64,000 nt of DNA from Streptomyces sp. 11x1. Lineage in GTDB: Bacteria > Actinomycetota > Actinomycetes > Streptomycetales > Streptomycetaceae. Numbering within the stretch: position 1 is the first letter of the stretch; each line of letters opens with the position of its first letter. Position numbers and translations under genes: made by a program. This document shows positions 1-8,599 of the stretch, one piece after another. Under the pieces are notes generated by a model, which was given only the letters and a program-made list of their open reading frames with translations, did not search any database and was not told where the DNA came from. The stretch lies in contig NZ_CP122458.1 in NCBI RefSeq assembly GCF_032598905.1, forward strand, positions 4,675,001 to 4,739,000, in the 5' to 3' direction.

Positions 1-982
1 CACCCGCATGGCCCGCCTGCACACCGGCCGCCCCAAGGTCCTCGCCGCGTACCGCTCGTACCACGGCGGCACCCAGCAGGCCGTGAACCTCACGGGCGAT
101 CCCCGCCGCTGGGCCTCCGACACCGGCACGGCGGGCGTCGTGCACTTCTGGGCGCCGTTCCTCTACCGCACCCGTTTCCACGCGGAGACGGAGGAGCAGG
201 AGTGCGCCCGCGCGCTGGAGCACCTGGAGACGACGATCGTCTTCGAGGGGCCGTCGACGATCGCCGCGATCATCCTGGAGACCGTCCCGGGCACCGCCGG
301 GATCATGGTCCCGCCGCCGGGCTATCTGGCCGGGGTCAGGGAGCTGTGCGACAAGTACGGGATCGTGTTCGTCCTCGACGAGGTCATGGCGGGCTTCGGG
401 CGGACCGGCACCTGGTTCGCGGCGGACCTCTTCGACGTCGTGCCCGACCTGATGACCTTCGCCAAGGGCGTGAATTCCGGCTACGTCCCCCTCGGCGGGG
501 TCGCCATCTCCCCCGCGATCGCCGAGACCTTCGCCCGCCGCCCCTACCCCGGCGGTCTCACGTACTCCGGCCACCCGCTGGCCTGCGCCGCCGCCGTCGC
601 GACGATCGGCGTGATGGAGGAGGAGGGCGTCGTCACCAACGCCGCCGCCCTCGGCGCCACCCTCGTCGGGCCCGCCCTCCACGAACTGGCCGACCGTCAC
701 CCCTCCGTGGGCGAGGTGCGCGGCACCGGCATGTTCTGGGCGCTGGAGCTGGTGCGGAACAAGGAGACCCGCGAGCCCCTCGTCCCCTACAACGCGACCG
801 GTGAGGCGAACGCCCCCATGCTGGCCTTCGGCGCGGCCGCCAAGGCGGGCGGCCTGTGGCCCTTCATCAACATGAACCGCACCCACGTCGTGCCCCCGTG
901 CACCATCACCGAGGCCGAGGCCAAGGAGGGGCTGGCCGCCCTGGACGCGGCGCTGTCCGTGGCGGACGAGTACACCGCGTGA
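1..982 (+). CDS. Class III PLP-dependent aminotransferase (5' end outside window)
   Basis: C-terminal 320-odd residues of a fold-type I, class III aminotransferase (omega-amino acid or taurine/beta-alanine:pyruvate type). The reading frame is open from the first base, so the true start lies upstream; the ATG at 8 is probably internal. Visible landmarks, counted from that ATG, are the YHGGTQ segment near residue 18, the LDEV pair near residue 124 (the Asp contacts the PLP pyridine nitrogen) and the PLP Schiff-base lysine in FAKGVNSG near residue 153. The family moves an amino group from an omega-amino acid to pyruvate or 2-oxoglutarate. The exact substrate cannot be read from sequence. A GntR-type regulator begins about 180 bases downstream on the same strand and may belong to the same catabolic unit. 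Confidence 0.9.
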   Translation, partial: TRMARLHTGRPKVLAAYRSYHGGTQQAVNLTGDPRRWASDTGTAGVVHFWAPFLYRTRFHAETEEQECARALEHLETTIVFEGPSTIAAIILETVPGTAGIMVPPPGYLAGVRELCDKYGIVFVLDEVMAGFGRTGTWFAADLFDVVPDLMTFAKGVNSGYVPLGGVAISPAIAETFARRPYPGGLTYSGHPLACAAAVATIGVMEEEGVVTNAAALGATLVGPALHELADRHPSVGEVRGTGMFWALELVRNKETREPLVPYNATGEANAPMLAFGAAAKAGGLWPFINMNRTHVVPPCTITEAEAKEGLAALDAALSVADEYTA

Positions 983-1058
983 CGCCGTGACAGGCGGCGG
1001 TGCCGAGCGGAAGGGCTGAAACTTCTCCCGCGAACCCGAACGCGTAAGGTGACGTGCT

Positions 1059-1113
1059 CGTAAGAGAAATCGGAAGAGAACTCGGAAGAGAACTCGTAAG
1101 AGAGCTCGGAGAG
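1059..1113. repeat. 12-base tandem repeat (about 4.5 copies)
   Basis: Imperfect head-to-tail copies of a 12-mer of the form CGGAAGAGAACT (variants CGTAAGAGAAAT and CGTAAGAGAGCT) fill the leader of the GntR-type gene. Purine-rich and directly upstream of its start, it could bind the regulator or merely be a slipped repeat; nothing here decides between them. Confidence 0.7.
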
Positions 1114-1160
1114 CACGCACAGGACGCGTACGCGTACGCGGATGGGGGACCCAGACCACG

Positions 1161-1859
1161 ATGCCCGGCACCGGCGGCGGCACTGGCGCCGTGACCCGCA
1201 GCACCCTGCGGCAGCAGCTCGCGGACGCGCTCCGTGACGAGGTGCTGGCCGGCAGACTCAAGCCCGGGCAGGAGTTCACCGTCAAGGAGATCGCCGAGCA
1301 GTACGGTGTCTCGGCGACGCCCGTGCGCGAGGCGCTGGTGGATCTGTCCGCGCAGGGGCTGCTGGACGCCGTGCAGCACCGTGGCTTCGAGGTCCGCGCG
1401 TACTCGGTGGCCGACTACCGGAACATGGTCGAGGCCCGCATCCTGATCGCCGACGGCATGTTCCGGCGGCTCGGCGACCGCAAGGTCGACCCGCGTACGG
1501 CGGCCGCGCTCGCCGGGATCCGACGGCGCGGCGAGGAGGCGCGGCGGGCCGCGACCGCCGGGGACCTGGACATCCTCATCGGCTACGACCTGCGGTTCTG
1601 GCGTGAGTTGAGCGCCCTGTTCGGCAACCCGTACCTCACCGACTTCCTGCACCGGCTGCGCGTGCAGTCCTGGGTGTGCGCGGTGCAGTACCTGCGGCAG
1701 GGCAGCCACGGGACGGACGACCTCAAGGGCCGGCTGTGGGCCGACCACACCGATCTCGTCGACGCCCTCAGCCGCCGGGACGCGCAGAGCGCGCAGGAGA
1801 TCATCGCCGGTTACGACGAGCAGTCCCTGACGCTTGTGGAACGACTGGCGGACGGATGA
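1161..1859 (+). CDS. GntR-family transcriptional regulator (FadR/FCD type)
   Basis: 232 residues, normal for the FCD branch of GntR regulators. Residues about 15-80 form the winged helix, with the recognition helix in the stretch VKEIAEQYGVSATPVREAL. Residues about 85-225 are the all-helical FCD effector domain, which usually binds a small carboxylate, often through a metal held by Asp and His residues. It follows the aminotransferase on the same strand, so control of amine or carboxylate catabolism is plausible but inferred. The stop overlaps the start of the glycosyltransferase (ATGA at 1856-1859), indicating translational coupling. A 12-base tandem repeat lies in its leader. Confidence 0.88.
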   Translation: MPGTGGGTGAVTRSTLRQQLADALRDEVLAGRLKPGQEFTVKEIAEQYGVSATPVREALVDLSAQGLLDAVQHRGFEVRAYSVADYRNMVEARILIADGMFRRLGDRKVDPRTAAALAGIRRRGEEARRAATAGDLDILIGYDLRFWRELSALFGNPYLTDFLHRLRVQSWVCAVQYLRQGSHGTDDLKGRLWADHTDLVDALSRRDAQSAQEIIAGYDEQSLTLVERLADG

Positions 1860-4312
1860 GCCCGACCCCGAAGACGGGCGGCGGGCAGCTGAGCGTCGAC
1901 CTCTCCGTGGTCGTCCCCGCCTACAACGAGCAGGACCGTCTCGCCCCCACGCTCGACGCGATCATCGGTCATCTCTCGGCCACCGAGGCCGCCGCCCGCT
2001 GGGAGATCATCGTCGTCGACGACGGGTCGACCGACGCGACGGCCGAGGTCGTGGCCGCCGTCACCGCCCGCGACGCACGGGTGCAGCTGGTCTCCGGCGG
2101 GCCCCGCAACCGGGGCAAGGGGCATGCCCTGCGGCTCGGTGTCCTCGCCTCGCACGGCCGTCGGGTGCTGCTCACGGACGCCGATCTCTCCGCGCCCATC
2201 GACGAGTTGGAGCGGCTCGACAAGGCGCTCTCCGACGGCCACACCGCGGCGATAGGCTCGCGCGAGGCGCCCGGCGCCAGCATCGAGCGCCACCAGCACC
2301 GGCTGCGCGAGACGCTCGGCCGGGCCGGCAACTTCCTGATACGCGGCGTCGCGGTGCCCGGCATCCGAGACACCCAGTGCGGCTTCAAGCTGTTCGACGG
2401 CGACCATGCCCGCGAGGCCTTCGCCGCCTCCCGACTCGACGGGTTCGGGATCGACGTGGAGATCCTGCGGTACTTCCACCGCAACGGCTGGCCCGTCGCC
2501 GAGGTCCCCGTCCGCTGGTCCCACCAGCCCGGTTCGAAGATCCGCCCGAGCGACTACGCCCGGGTCCTCGGCGAACTCGCCGCCCTGCGGGCCCGTTCCG
2601 TCCGCCGGGCCGACGTCCTCGCGGTCCTGGGCCTCCTGCTGCTGGCGGTGACCCTCTACATCGGCCGCTGGATCGATCCGAACGGCCGCTACCTCCCCGA
2701 CTCCCTCCAGGACCAGAACCAGTGGGAGTGGTTCTTCGCCGTCACGGCCGACAACCTCGTCCACTTCCGCAACCCGCTGTTCACCACCTTCCAGGGCTTC
2801 CCCGACGGCGTGAACCTGATGGCCAACACCGTCATGCTCGGCCTGTCGGTGCCCTTCGCGCCCGTCACGCTCCTCCTCGGCCCGGCGGTCTCGCTCGCCC
2901 TGGTCATGACCCTGGGCCTCGCCGCCACGGCAGCCGCCTGGTACTGGCTGATCGTCAAACGGGTCGTACGGCACCGGGGCGCGGCCTTCGCCGGAGCGTC
3001 CCTCGCCGCGTTCGCGCCGCCGATGGTCAGCCACGCCAACGCGCACCCGAACTTCGTCGTCCTGTTCATGCTCCCGCTGATCGTCGACCGGGCGCTGCGC
3101 CTGTGCACGGGCGCCCGGACCCGGCGGGACGGGATCGTCCTCGGCCTGATGGCGGCCTACCAGGTGTTCCTCGGCGAGGAGCCCCTCCTCCTCGCCGCGA
3201 TGGGCATGCTGCTGTTCGCCGTCGCGTACGGCCTGGTGCGCCGGGACGTGGCCCGCGCGTCCTGGCGCCCGCTGCTGACGGGCCTCGGCATCGCGGTCGT
3301 CGTGGCCCTCCCCCTGGTCACCTTCCCGCTCTCCTGGCAGTTCTTCGGCCCGCAGAGCTACGGCAACATCGCGCACGGCGCGAACTCCGGCAACAGCCCG
3401 CTCGCGCTCCTCTCCTTCGCCGAACGCTCCCTCCTCGCGGGCGACCGCGACCGCGCGGACGCGCTCTCCCTCAACATCACCGAACAGAACGCCTTCTACG
3501 GCTGGCCCCTGGTCCTGCTGGCCCTCGGCATCGTCGTACGGCTGTGGGAACGCCCCCTGGTGAAGGCGCTGGCCGCCACCGCCTTCGCCGCCGCCGTGCT
3601 CTCCCTCGGCCCCGAGTTCCGCCTGCCGCAGACGGACCTCGTCCTGCCCGGCCCATGGGCGCTGCTGGCGGAAAAGCCGCTCTTCGAGTCGGTCGTCGAG
3701 GGCCGGGTGGCGATGATCTGCGCCCCGGTGCTGGGCATGCTGCTGGCGATCGCCTGCGAACGGCTGGCGGCGGCCCCCTCCCTCGGCACCCGCTACGTCG
3801 GCTTCCTGGCCGTCACCCTCGCCCTGCTGCCGATCGTCCCGGCCCCCCTGAAGTCCGTGGACCGCGCCGAGGTCCCGGCGTTCTTCGCGGACGGCACGTG
3901 GCGGTCGTACGTCGACGTCTCGGCCGGCGAGACCCTGGTGCCGGTGCCGCTGCCGGACCCGGGCAACGCGGAGGCGCTGCACTGGCAGACCACGGCGGGC
4001 TTCGGGTTCCGGATGCCCGGCGGCTACTTCAACGGCCCGTTCGGCGAGGACCGGGTCGGCATCTACGGCGCCGTCCCCCGCCACACCTCCAACCTGCTGC
4101 GTGACATCCGCTACACCGGCAAGGTCCCGGTGATCGGGGAGAACTGGCAGGCGCAGGCCCGCAGGGACTTCGCGTACTGGCACGCGGGTGCGCTGGTCCT
4201 GCGCCCGCAGCCGTACGACGCGCAGTTGCGGGAGGCCGTGGACAAGCTGATCGGCCGACCCGGGAGGTGGGTGGCCGGAGTGTGGGTATGGGACCTGCAC
4301 CAAGGGGACTGA
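1856..4312 (+). CDS. Family 2 glycosyltransferase fused to a multi-spanning membrane domain
   Basis: 818 residues starting at the ATG that overlaps the preceding stop; the frame is open further upstream, but that part lies inside the GntR gene. Residues 1-245 are a GT2 domain of the dolichyl/polyprenyl-phosphate glucosyl- or mannosyltransferase type: PAYNEQDRL near 21, DDGS at 55-58, DAD at 108-110 (nucleotide-sugar and metal binding), and QCGFKLF later. From about residue 265 a hydrophobic module of roughly ten helices follows, then a soluble C-terminal part of about 150 residues. The architecture suggests synthesis of a lipid-linked sugar and its use or flipping by the attached membrane module. 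Acceptor and sugar are unknown. Confidence 0.82.
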   Translation: MSPTPKTGGGQLSVDLSVVVPAYNEQDRLAPTLDAIIGHLSATEAAARWEIIVVDDGSTDATAEVVAAVTARDARVQLVSGGPRNRGKGHALRLGVLASHGRRVLLTDADLSAPIDELERLDKALSDGHTAAIGSREAPGASIERHQHRLRETLGRAGNFLIRGVAVPGIRDTQCGFKLFDGDHAREAFAASRLDGFGIDVEILRYFHRNGWPVAEVPVRWSHQPGSKIRPSDYARVLGELAALRARSVRRADVLAVLGLLLLAVTLYIGRWIDPNGRYLPDSLQDQNQWEWFFAVTADNLVHFRNPLFTTFQGFPDGVNLMANTVMLGLSVPFAPVTLLLGPAVSLALVMTLGLAATAAAWYWLIVKRVVRHRGAAFAGASLAAFAPPMVSHANAHPNFVVLFMLPLIVDRALRLCTGARTRRDGIVLGLMAAYQVFLGEEPLLLAAMGMLLFAVAYGLVRRDVARASWRPLLTGLGIAVVVALPLVTFPLSWQFFGPQSYGNIAHGANSGNSPLALLSFAERSLLAGDRDRADALSLNITEQNAFYGWPLVLLALGIVVRLWERPLVKALAATAFAAAVLSLGPEFRLPQTDLVLPGPWALLAEKPLFESVVEGRVAMICAPVLGMLLAIACERLAAAPSLGTRYVGFLAVTLALLPIVPAPLKSVDRAEVPAFFADGTWRSYVDVSAGETLVPVPLPDPGNAEALHWQTTAGFGFRMPGGYFNGPFGEDRVGIYGAVPRHTSNLLRDIRYTGKVPVIGENWQAQARRDFAYWHAGALVLRPQPYDAQLREAVDKLIGRPGRWVAGVWVWDLHQGD

Positions 4313-4409
4313 AGGCGCGTGCAGCGACTACGCTTCCCTGACCACTGTGTGCCGTACGCGAACGTATCCCTACCGTGCGTGTGCGGCCGGATGACCGAGG
4401 AGTTCTCTT

Positions 4410-5060
4410 TTGGCCTGTGACCTCTGGTTGGTCCCGCTCGTCGACGTGCTGTGCCACACGCCCGACAACCCCTTCGCCGAGGAACTCGCGCTCTACAACA
4501 AGCTGCTGGGCGAGGCCGGTCTGCCACCGGTCCCGGTGTACCAGTACATGCCGGGGCTGACCGGGGAGGTCGCCCCCGTCGCGGGTTTCGACTACGACGC
4601 GCTGCATTTCCTGCGTCGCGCCTACCTCTTGCAGGTGTGCGGACTCGCGGTGACCCCGGTGGACGCGCTGGGCGGGGACTACGAGCAGCTCCTGGAGATG
4701 TTCGAGGGCACGGCCCAGCAGTCGCACCTGGTGTGGCACTACGACCATGCGGGCGCCTACGTCCCCGTCGACTTCCCGCAGCCCCTCTCCAGCGACGAAC
4801 TCCTCGCCGGCGGCGGCCCCCTGGGCTCCTCCCAGGGCCTCCTGCGGGAACTGGAGTTCGTGGCCCCGGCCATCGGCATCGACCCGGCGAACCCCCCGTC
4901 ACCGCCCGAGGCGCCACTCGCGCCCACGGAGTTGGAGGAACCGGCCGTCCCGGCGCCCTACGACCCCAGCCCGTTCGCCCGTGAACGGCACGTCTGGTTG
5001 GGCCTGCACGCGGCGACGACCCGCAGCCTGGCGCAGGGTTCGATGATCGTCTTCAGCTGA
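4410..5060 (+). CDS. Conserved hypothetical protein, 216 aa
   Basis: The start is TTG, supported by a strong ribosome site GAGGAG at 4397-4402 seven bases upstream. The product is acidic and soluble, with no signal peptide or membrane segment. It has a globular part to about residue 155 with several aromatic and His/Tyr residues (for example VWHYDHAGAYVP), then a Pro/Glu-rich linker, then a short C-terminal segment (ERHVWLGLHAATTRSL). No catalytic motif was recognised. It is the last gene of the rightward block before the convergent purA side. Function unknown. Confidence 0.75.
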   Translation: MACDLWLVPLVDVLCHTPDNPFAEELALYNKLLGEAGLPPVPVYQYMPGLTGEVAPVAGFDYDALHFLRRAYLLQVCGLAVTPVDALGGDYEQLLEMFEGTAQQSHLVWHYDHAGAYVPVDFPQPLSSDELLAGGGPLGSSQGLLRELEFVAPAIGIDPANPPSPPEAPLAPTELEEPAVPAPYDPSPFARERHVWLGLHAATTRSLAQGSMIVFS

Positions 5061-5082
5061 GCCCGGTTCTCGACACTTGGGC

Positions 5083-5376
5083 TCACCGCCCCAGGGCCGC
5101 GAGGCCCTTCTGCATGTCCTCCGCGTTCATGACCGGGGTGTACGTGACCTCGGCATCCAGTTCGAGGAAGAACGGCTCGGCGATGGCGGGCATCTGTGAG
5201 CTGTCCTGCATGTCGAAGACCAGGTAACAGGCGCGGTGCCCGTTGTCGGCGGTGAAGTACGCGGCCTCCGGCTTCACCTGCTCCATGGAGGCCTGCATCA
5301 GCTTCCCCAGAGTCCCGTTCCGAATGGCCTCGTTGGACTTCTCGGTGTCGAGCCGGGCCTTGAGCATCATGCGCAT
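5083..5376 (-). CDS. Small conserved protein, DUF3303/ferredoxin-like fold type, 97 aa
   Basis: Starts at the ATG at 5376, preceded by a clear GGAGGAAG ribosome site; the longer open frame upstream overlaps purA and is rejected. The protein is a compact alpha/beta unit with the pattern of dimeric alpha-beta-barrel proteins: beta start MRMMLKARL, middle strand CYLVFDMQD, and ending strand VTYTPVMN. Its cellular role is unknown. It lies downstream of purA on the same strand, but a strong hairpin separates them and a perfect 14-base palindrome precedes its start, so it is probably transcribed and controlled separately. Confidence 0.75.
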   Translation of the reverse strand: MRMMLKARLDTEKSNEAIRNGTLGKLMQASMEQVKPEAAYFTADNGHRACYLVFDMQDSSQMPAIAEPFFLELDAEVTYTPVMNAEDMQKGLAALGR

Positions 5377-5400
5377 CGCAGTCACTTCCTCCGGTCGCCC

Positions 5401-5414
5401 GATATGCGCATATC
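5401..5414. promoter_or_regulatory. Perfect palindrome GATATGCGCATATC (possible operator)
   Basis: A perfect 14-base inverted repeat 25 bases upstream of the 97-residue protein start and downstream of the purA terminator hairpin. The position suits an operator for the small gene. The cognate protein is unknown. Confidence 0.4.
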
Positions 5415-5435
5415 TGCGCACATTCCCAGAATAGG

Positions 5436-5469
5436 ACCGGCCGGGCACGTCTGCGCGTGCTCGGCCGGT
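5436..5469 (-). terminator. Hairpin terminator downstream of purA
   Basis: ACCGGCCGGGCACG pairs with CGTGCTCGGCCGGT around a short loop, with one mismatch in the stem. It starts about 40 bases past the purA stop. There is no U-tract, as is usual in Streptomyces. Confidence 0.65.
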
Positions 5470-5506
5470 GTGGGGACGCCCTTGTGTGAGCGAGGAACGG
5501 CTGCGG

Positions 5507-6790
5507 CTAGATGAACGAGTTGATCTCGATCGTCTCGTCGCGGCCCGGGCCGACGCCGATCGCGGAGATCGGGGCGCCGGACATCTCCTCCAGTGCCTTG
5601 ACGTACGCCTGGGCGTTCTTGGGCAGGTCGGAGAAGGACTTGGCCGAGGTGATGTCCTCGGACCAGCCCGGCAGGGTCTCGTAGATCGGCTTCGCATGGT
5701 GGAAGTCGGACTGCGAGTACGGCAGTTCCTCGACGCGCTTGCCGTCGATCTCGTACGCGACGCAGACCGGGATCTGCTCCCAGCCCGTGAGGACGTCGAG
5801 CTTGGTGAGGAAGAAGTCCGTCAGGCCGTTCACGCGGGTCGCGTAGCGGGCGATGACCGCGTCGAACCAGCCGCAGCGGCGGTCACGGCCGGTGGTCACA
5901 CCCCGCTCGTGGCCGATGCGGCGCAGCGCCTCGCCGTCCTCGTCGAACAGCTCCGTGGGGAACGGACCGGCGCCGACGCGGGTGGTGTAGGCCTTGAGGA
6001 TGCCGATGACCCGGCTGATCTTCGTCGGACCGACGCCCGCGCCCGTGCAGGCGCCGCCGGCCGTCGGGTTCGACGAGGTCACGAAGGGGTACGTGCCGTG
6101 GTCGATGTCCAGGAGGGTGCCCTGGCCGCCCTCGAACAGGACGACCTTGTCCTCCTCCAGCGCCTGGTTCAGCACCAGGACGGTGTCGGCGACGAACGGC
6201 GCCAGCTTCTCGGCGTAGCCCAGCAGCTCCTCGACGACCTGGTCCACGGCGATCGCGCGGCGGTTGTAGAGCTTGGTGAGGAGCTGGTTCTTGACGTCGA
6301 GGGCCGCCTCGACCTTCTGCGTCAGGATCGACTCGTCGTACAGGTCCTGGACCCGGATGCCCACGCGGTTGATCTTGTCGGCGTAGGTCGGACCGATGCC
6401 CCGCCCCGTCGTGCCGATCTTGCGCTTACCGAGGAAACGTTCCGTGACCTTGTCCACGGTGACGTTGTACGGCGTGATGATGTGAGCATTGCCGCTGATC
6501 AGGAGCTTGGACGTGTCGACGCCGCGCTCGTTCAGACCGCTCAGCTCGGAGAGCAGGACCGACGGGTCGACGACGACTCCGTTGCCGATGACCGGCGTGC
6601 AGCCGGGGGAGAGAATCCCGGAAGGGAGAAGGTGGAGGGCGTACTTCTGGTCACCCACGACTACCGTGTGGCCGGCGTTGTTGCCGCCCTGGTAGCGCAC
6701 CACGTAGTCGACGGATCCGCCTAGCAGGTCCGTCGCCTTTCCCTTGCCTTCGTCACCCCACTGAGCACCGAGCAGCACAAGTGCGGGCAC
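5507..6790 (-). CDS. purA: Adenylosuccinate synthetase
   Basis: 427 residues, the usual length. It catalyses GTP-dependent joining of IMP and aspartate to adenylosuccinate, the first committed step to AMP, in the cytoplasm. The N-terminal [16 protein letters not shown] is the signature GTP/IMP-binding loop with the catalytic Asp. Also present are [13 protein letters not shown] (IMP site), [12 protein letters not shown], and [15 protein letters not shown] (aspartate-loop region). Start at the ATG giving [17 protein letters not shown]. It is divergent from the diacylglycerol-kinase-like gene, with a strong hairpin in the shared leader region, and ends in a hairpin terminator. Confidence 0.98.
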   Translation of the reverse strand: MPALVLLGAQWGDEGKGKATDLLGGSVDYVVRYQGGNNAGHTVVVGDQKYALHLLPSGILSPGCTPVIGNGVVVDPSVLLSELSGLNERGVDTSKLLISGNAHIITPYNVTVDKVTERFLGKRKIGTTGRGIGPTYADKINRVGIRVQDLYDESILTQKVEAALDVKNQLLTKLYNRRAIAVDQVVEELLGYAEKLAPFVADTVLVLNQALEEDKVVLFEGGQGTLLDIDHGTYPFVTSSNPTAGGACTGAGVGPTKISRVIGILKAYTTRVGAGPFPTELFDEDGEALRRIGHERGVTTGRDRRCGWFDAVIARYATRVNGLTDFFLTKLDVLTGWEQIPVCVAYEIDGKRVEELPYSQSDFHHAKPIYETLPGWSEDITSAKSFSDLPKNAQAYVKALEEMSGAPISAIGVGPGRDETIEINSFI

Positions 6791-6919
6791 GCGCGTACAC
6801 CCCTTCCGGGCGGGGCATGTCCATGGTCGGGGGCGTACGCGATGGCTTGTTACCGTCGCGTGCGCCGCGCGACCGTCGTTGGCCGCACACTGTGGACCCG
6901 GATGCCCCGGAATAGACGA

Positions 6920-6947
6920 AGCCCCTGGCGCAATAGCGCAAGGGGCT
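6920..6947. terminator. Strong hairpin in the purA / kinase-like divergent spacer
   Basis: AGCCCCT-G-GCGC, loop AATA, GCGC-A-AGGGGCT: an 11-base-pair two-part stem with one mismatch. It lies about 130 bases upstream of purA and 40 upstream of the rightward gene. It could block spurious transcription from either side, or attenuate the rightward gene, in whose leader it would fall if the promoter lies further left. Confidence 0.55.
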
Positions 6948-6989
6948 CTTGCACAAAGATGCTACCCGAGGAAGCGAGGCAGGACCGAG

Positions 6990-8132
6990 GTGGCGACTGA
7001 CGACCAGCTCCTCGTGGTCATCGACCCCCTCGCCCGTCGCACGGACGGCGAGGCCGTACGGATCGCGAAAGACGTGCTCAGCGCGGGTGCGGCGAGTACG
7101 AAGGTGTGCCTTCCGGAAGGGCCCGAGGAATTCGCGCGGGCGCTCTCGCGACGCGGCTCCCGGCGCCCGGTGGTGGTCGGCGACGACCGCGCGCTGCTGC
7201 GGGCGGTGTCTCATCTGCATCGGCGGCGGGAGCTGGCGGGGTGCGCGCTCTCCCTGGTTCCCGTGGGTACCGCCCTGGGTCTCGCCCACTCCCTGGGCGT
7301 GCCCCCCGGCGCGGTCGCGGCGGCCCGCGCCGCACTCGACGGAGTCGAACGGCGGCTGGATCTGCTCGTCGACGACAGCGACGGCGTGGTCCTGGGCGCC
7401 CTGCGCATCCCGGCCCTGCCGGGCGTGCCGCCGCGGGACACGCCGGAGGCGGGCGGGCCGGCGGCTGGCGCGGCCCCGCCGGGCCCCGGCAGGGGCAAGG
7501 CCGCCCCCGGATCCGACCGGGGCACGGCTCCGGGGCGGACCGGGACGGCCTCCGGGACAGGGACGGGCCCCTCCGGAACGGGCCCCTCCGGAACCGGCTC
7601 CTCGGGTACGGGTTCGGGGGCGGGCCGGGAGGCGGGCAGTGGCGCGGGGCCGGACGGGGCGACCCGGTCCGGAGAAGGGTCGGCCGAAGGTTGTGCGTCA
7701 CCGCCGTCGGGCTCCGGCTCCCACTTCTGGCTGCGCGCCTGGCCGCAGTCCCTCGCCCGTACGTTGTCGACGCGTCCGGCGATACCCGCCCGGATGTCCC
7801 GTCCGCTGCGGCCCTCGCGCATACGGGTCGCCGCCGGGGGCGGGCCCGGGCCCTCGCGGCTGCGGGTGGAGGTGGACGGGGTGATCCTCGTCGACCTAGA
7901 CCAGCCCGTGGAGACCGTGTCGGTGATGCCCGGTGTCGACGGCGGCGCGGACGTCGAGATCCGGCCGGTGTCGGTGGGCGCCGAGGCGGCCCCGCTGCTG
8001 GCGACCGGCCACCGGGTGACCGTCTCCGGCGCGGACTTCCGCTACCGGGCGGACTCCCTGGTGGCGGGTCCGGTGCGGACGCGGACGTGGACGGTACGGG
8101 AGGCGGCGTGGGGGCTGACGCTGCCGGGGTGA
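6990..8132 (+). CDS. Diacylglycerol-kinase-catalytic-domain-like protein
   Basis: 380 residues from the GTG at 6990; an in-frame extension upstream is possible but would run through the hairpin. The N-terminal half resembles DAGK_cat domains: a strand with VVIDPLARRTDG in place of the usual NP.sG motif, PVVVGDDRALLRAVSHLHR in the position of the GGDG segment, and VPVGTALGLAHSLGV in that of the G(T/R)ND-like loop. The degenerate GGDG suggests altered or lost nucleotide-dependent kinase activity. A Gly/Ser/Thr-rich linker (about residues 160-250) separates it from a beta-rich C-terminal part as in lipid kinases. Substrate unknown. Confidence 0.7.
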   Translation: MATDDQLLVVIDPLARRTDGEAVRIAKDVLSAGAASTKVCLPEGPEEFARALSRRGSRRPVVVGDDRALLRAVSHLHRRRELAGCALSLVPVGTALGLAHSLGVPPGAVAAARAALDGVERRLDLLVDDSDGVVLGALRIPALPGVPPRDTPEAGGPAAGAAPPGPGRGKAAPGSDRGTAPGRTGTASGTGTGPSGTGPSGTGSSGTGSGAGREAGSGAGPDGATRSGEGSAEGCASPPSGSGSHFWLRAWPQSLARTLSTRPAIPARMSRPLRPSRIRVAAGGGPGPSRLRVEVDGVILVDLDQPVETVSVMPGVDGGADVEIRPVSVGAEAAPLLATGHRVTVSGADFRYRADSLVAGPVRTRTWTVREAAWGLTLPG

Positions 8133-8227
8133 GAACGGTTTGGGTGCGGCGGGTGCGCCGCGGGCGTGCGTGGGGCGCCAGGCGGGTGCCGGGCGCCCCT
8201 GAGTCATCGGATCACTGGGTCACAGGG

Positions 8228-8599
8228 TCAGCAGCTCATGGCCCAGGTGTGGGAGTCGCCGTTGTCGTTGGCGGCGCCGTTGTAGCCGACCTCCTGGCCG
8301 GGGGTGAGGCAGATGGTCATGTGCCCGCCGAGCTGCGCGCGGGAGTACACCTTGACGTGGTCCTTGACCCCGGGTCCGGAGACGCCGTGGTTGGCCCAGG
8401 AGGAGTCCTCGTCGGCGATGTTGCCCTCCCACCAGCGGTCGTCGCCGGGCCACTCGACCTTCATGCCGCCGAAATCGGCGTCGGTCCAGACACAGAAGTT
8501 GCCGGTGCCGCAGGCGGCGGCCTGAGCCGGCACGGACGACGCGAGAACCAGTCCGGCGGAGAAGAGCAGGGCGGAGAGGAGGGCGGTGAAGCGCTTCAC
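8228..8599 (-). CDS. Secreted peptidase inhibitor family I36-type protein
   Basis: 123 residues with a Sec signal peptide (MKRFTALLSALLFSAGLVLA, cleavage near AQA-A). The mature part has the cysteines and aromatic spacing of the small beta-gamma-crystallin-like I36 (SMI) inhibitors: CGTGNFCVWTDADFGG, later VKVYSRAQLGG, and a terminal WAMSC. Family members inhibit metalloproteases or act as extracellular structural proteins. Its ATG overlaps the stop of the upstream lipoprotein gene (8596-8599), so the two are translated as one unit. Confidence 0.8.
   Translation of the reverse strand: MKRFTALLSALLFSAGLVLASSVPAQAAACGTGNFCVWTDADFGGMKVEWPGDDRWWEGNIADEDSSWANHGVSGPGVKDHVKVYSRAQLGGHMTICLTPGQEVGYNGAANDNGDSHTWAMSC

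Noticed and set aside
1811..4303. 830-codon open frame opposite the glycosyltransferase gene
   Set aside because: Antisense shadow: product is dominated by Arg/Gly/Pro/Asp with no domain, and the opposite strand has clear GT2 motifs and a coupled start.
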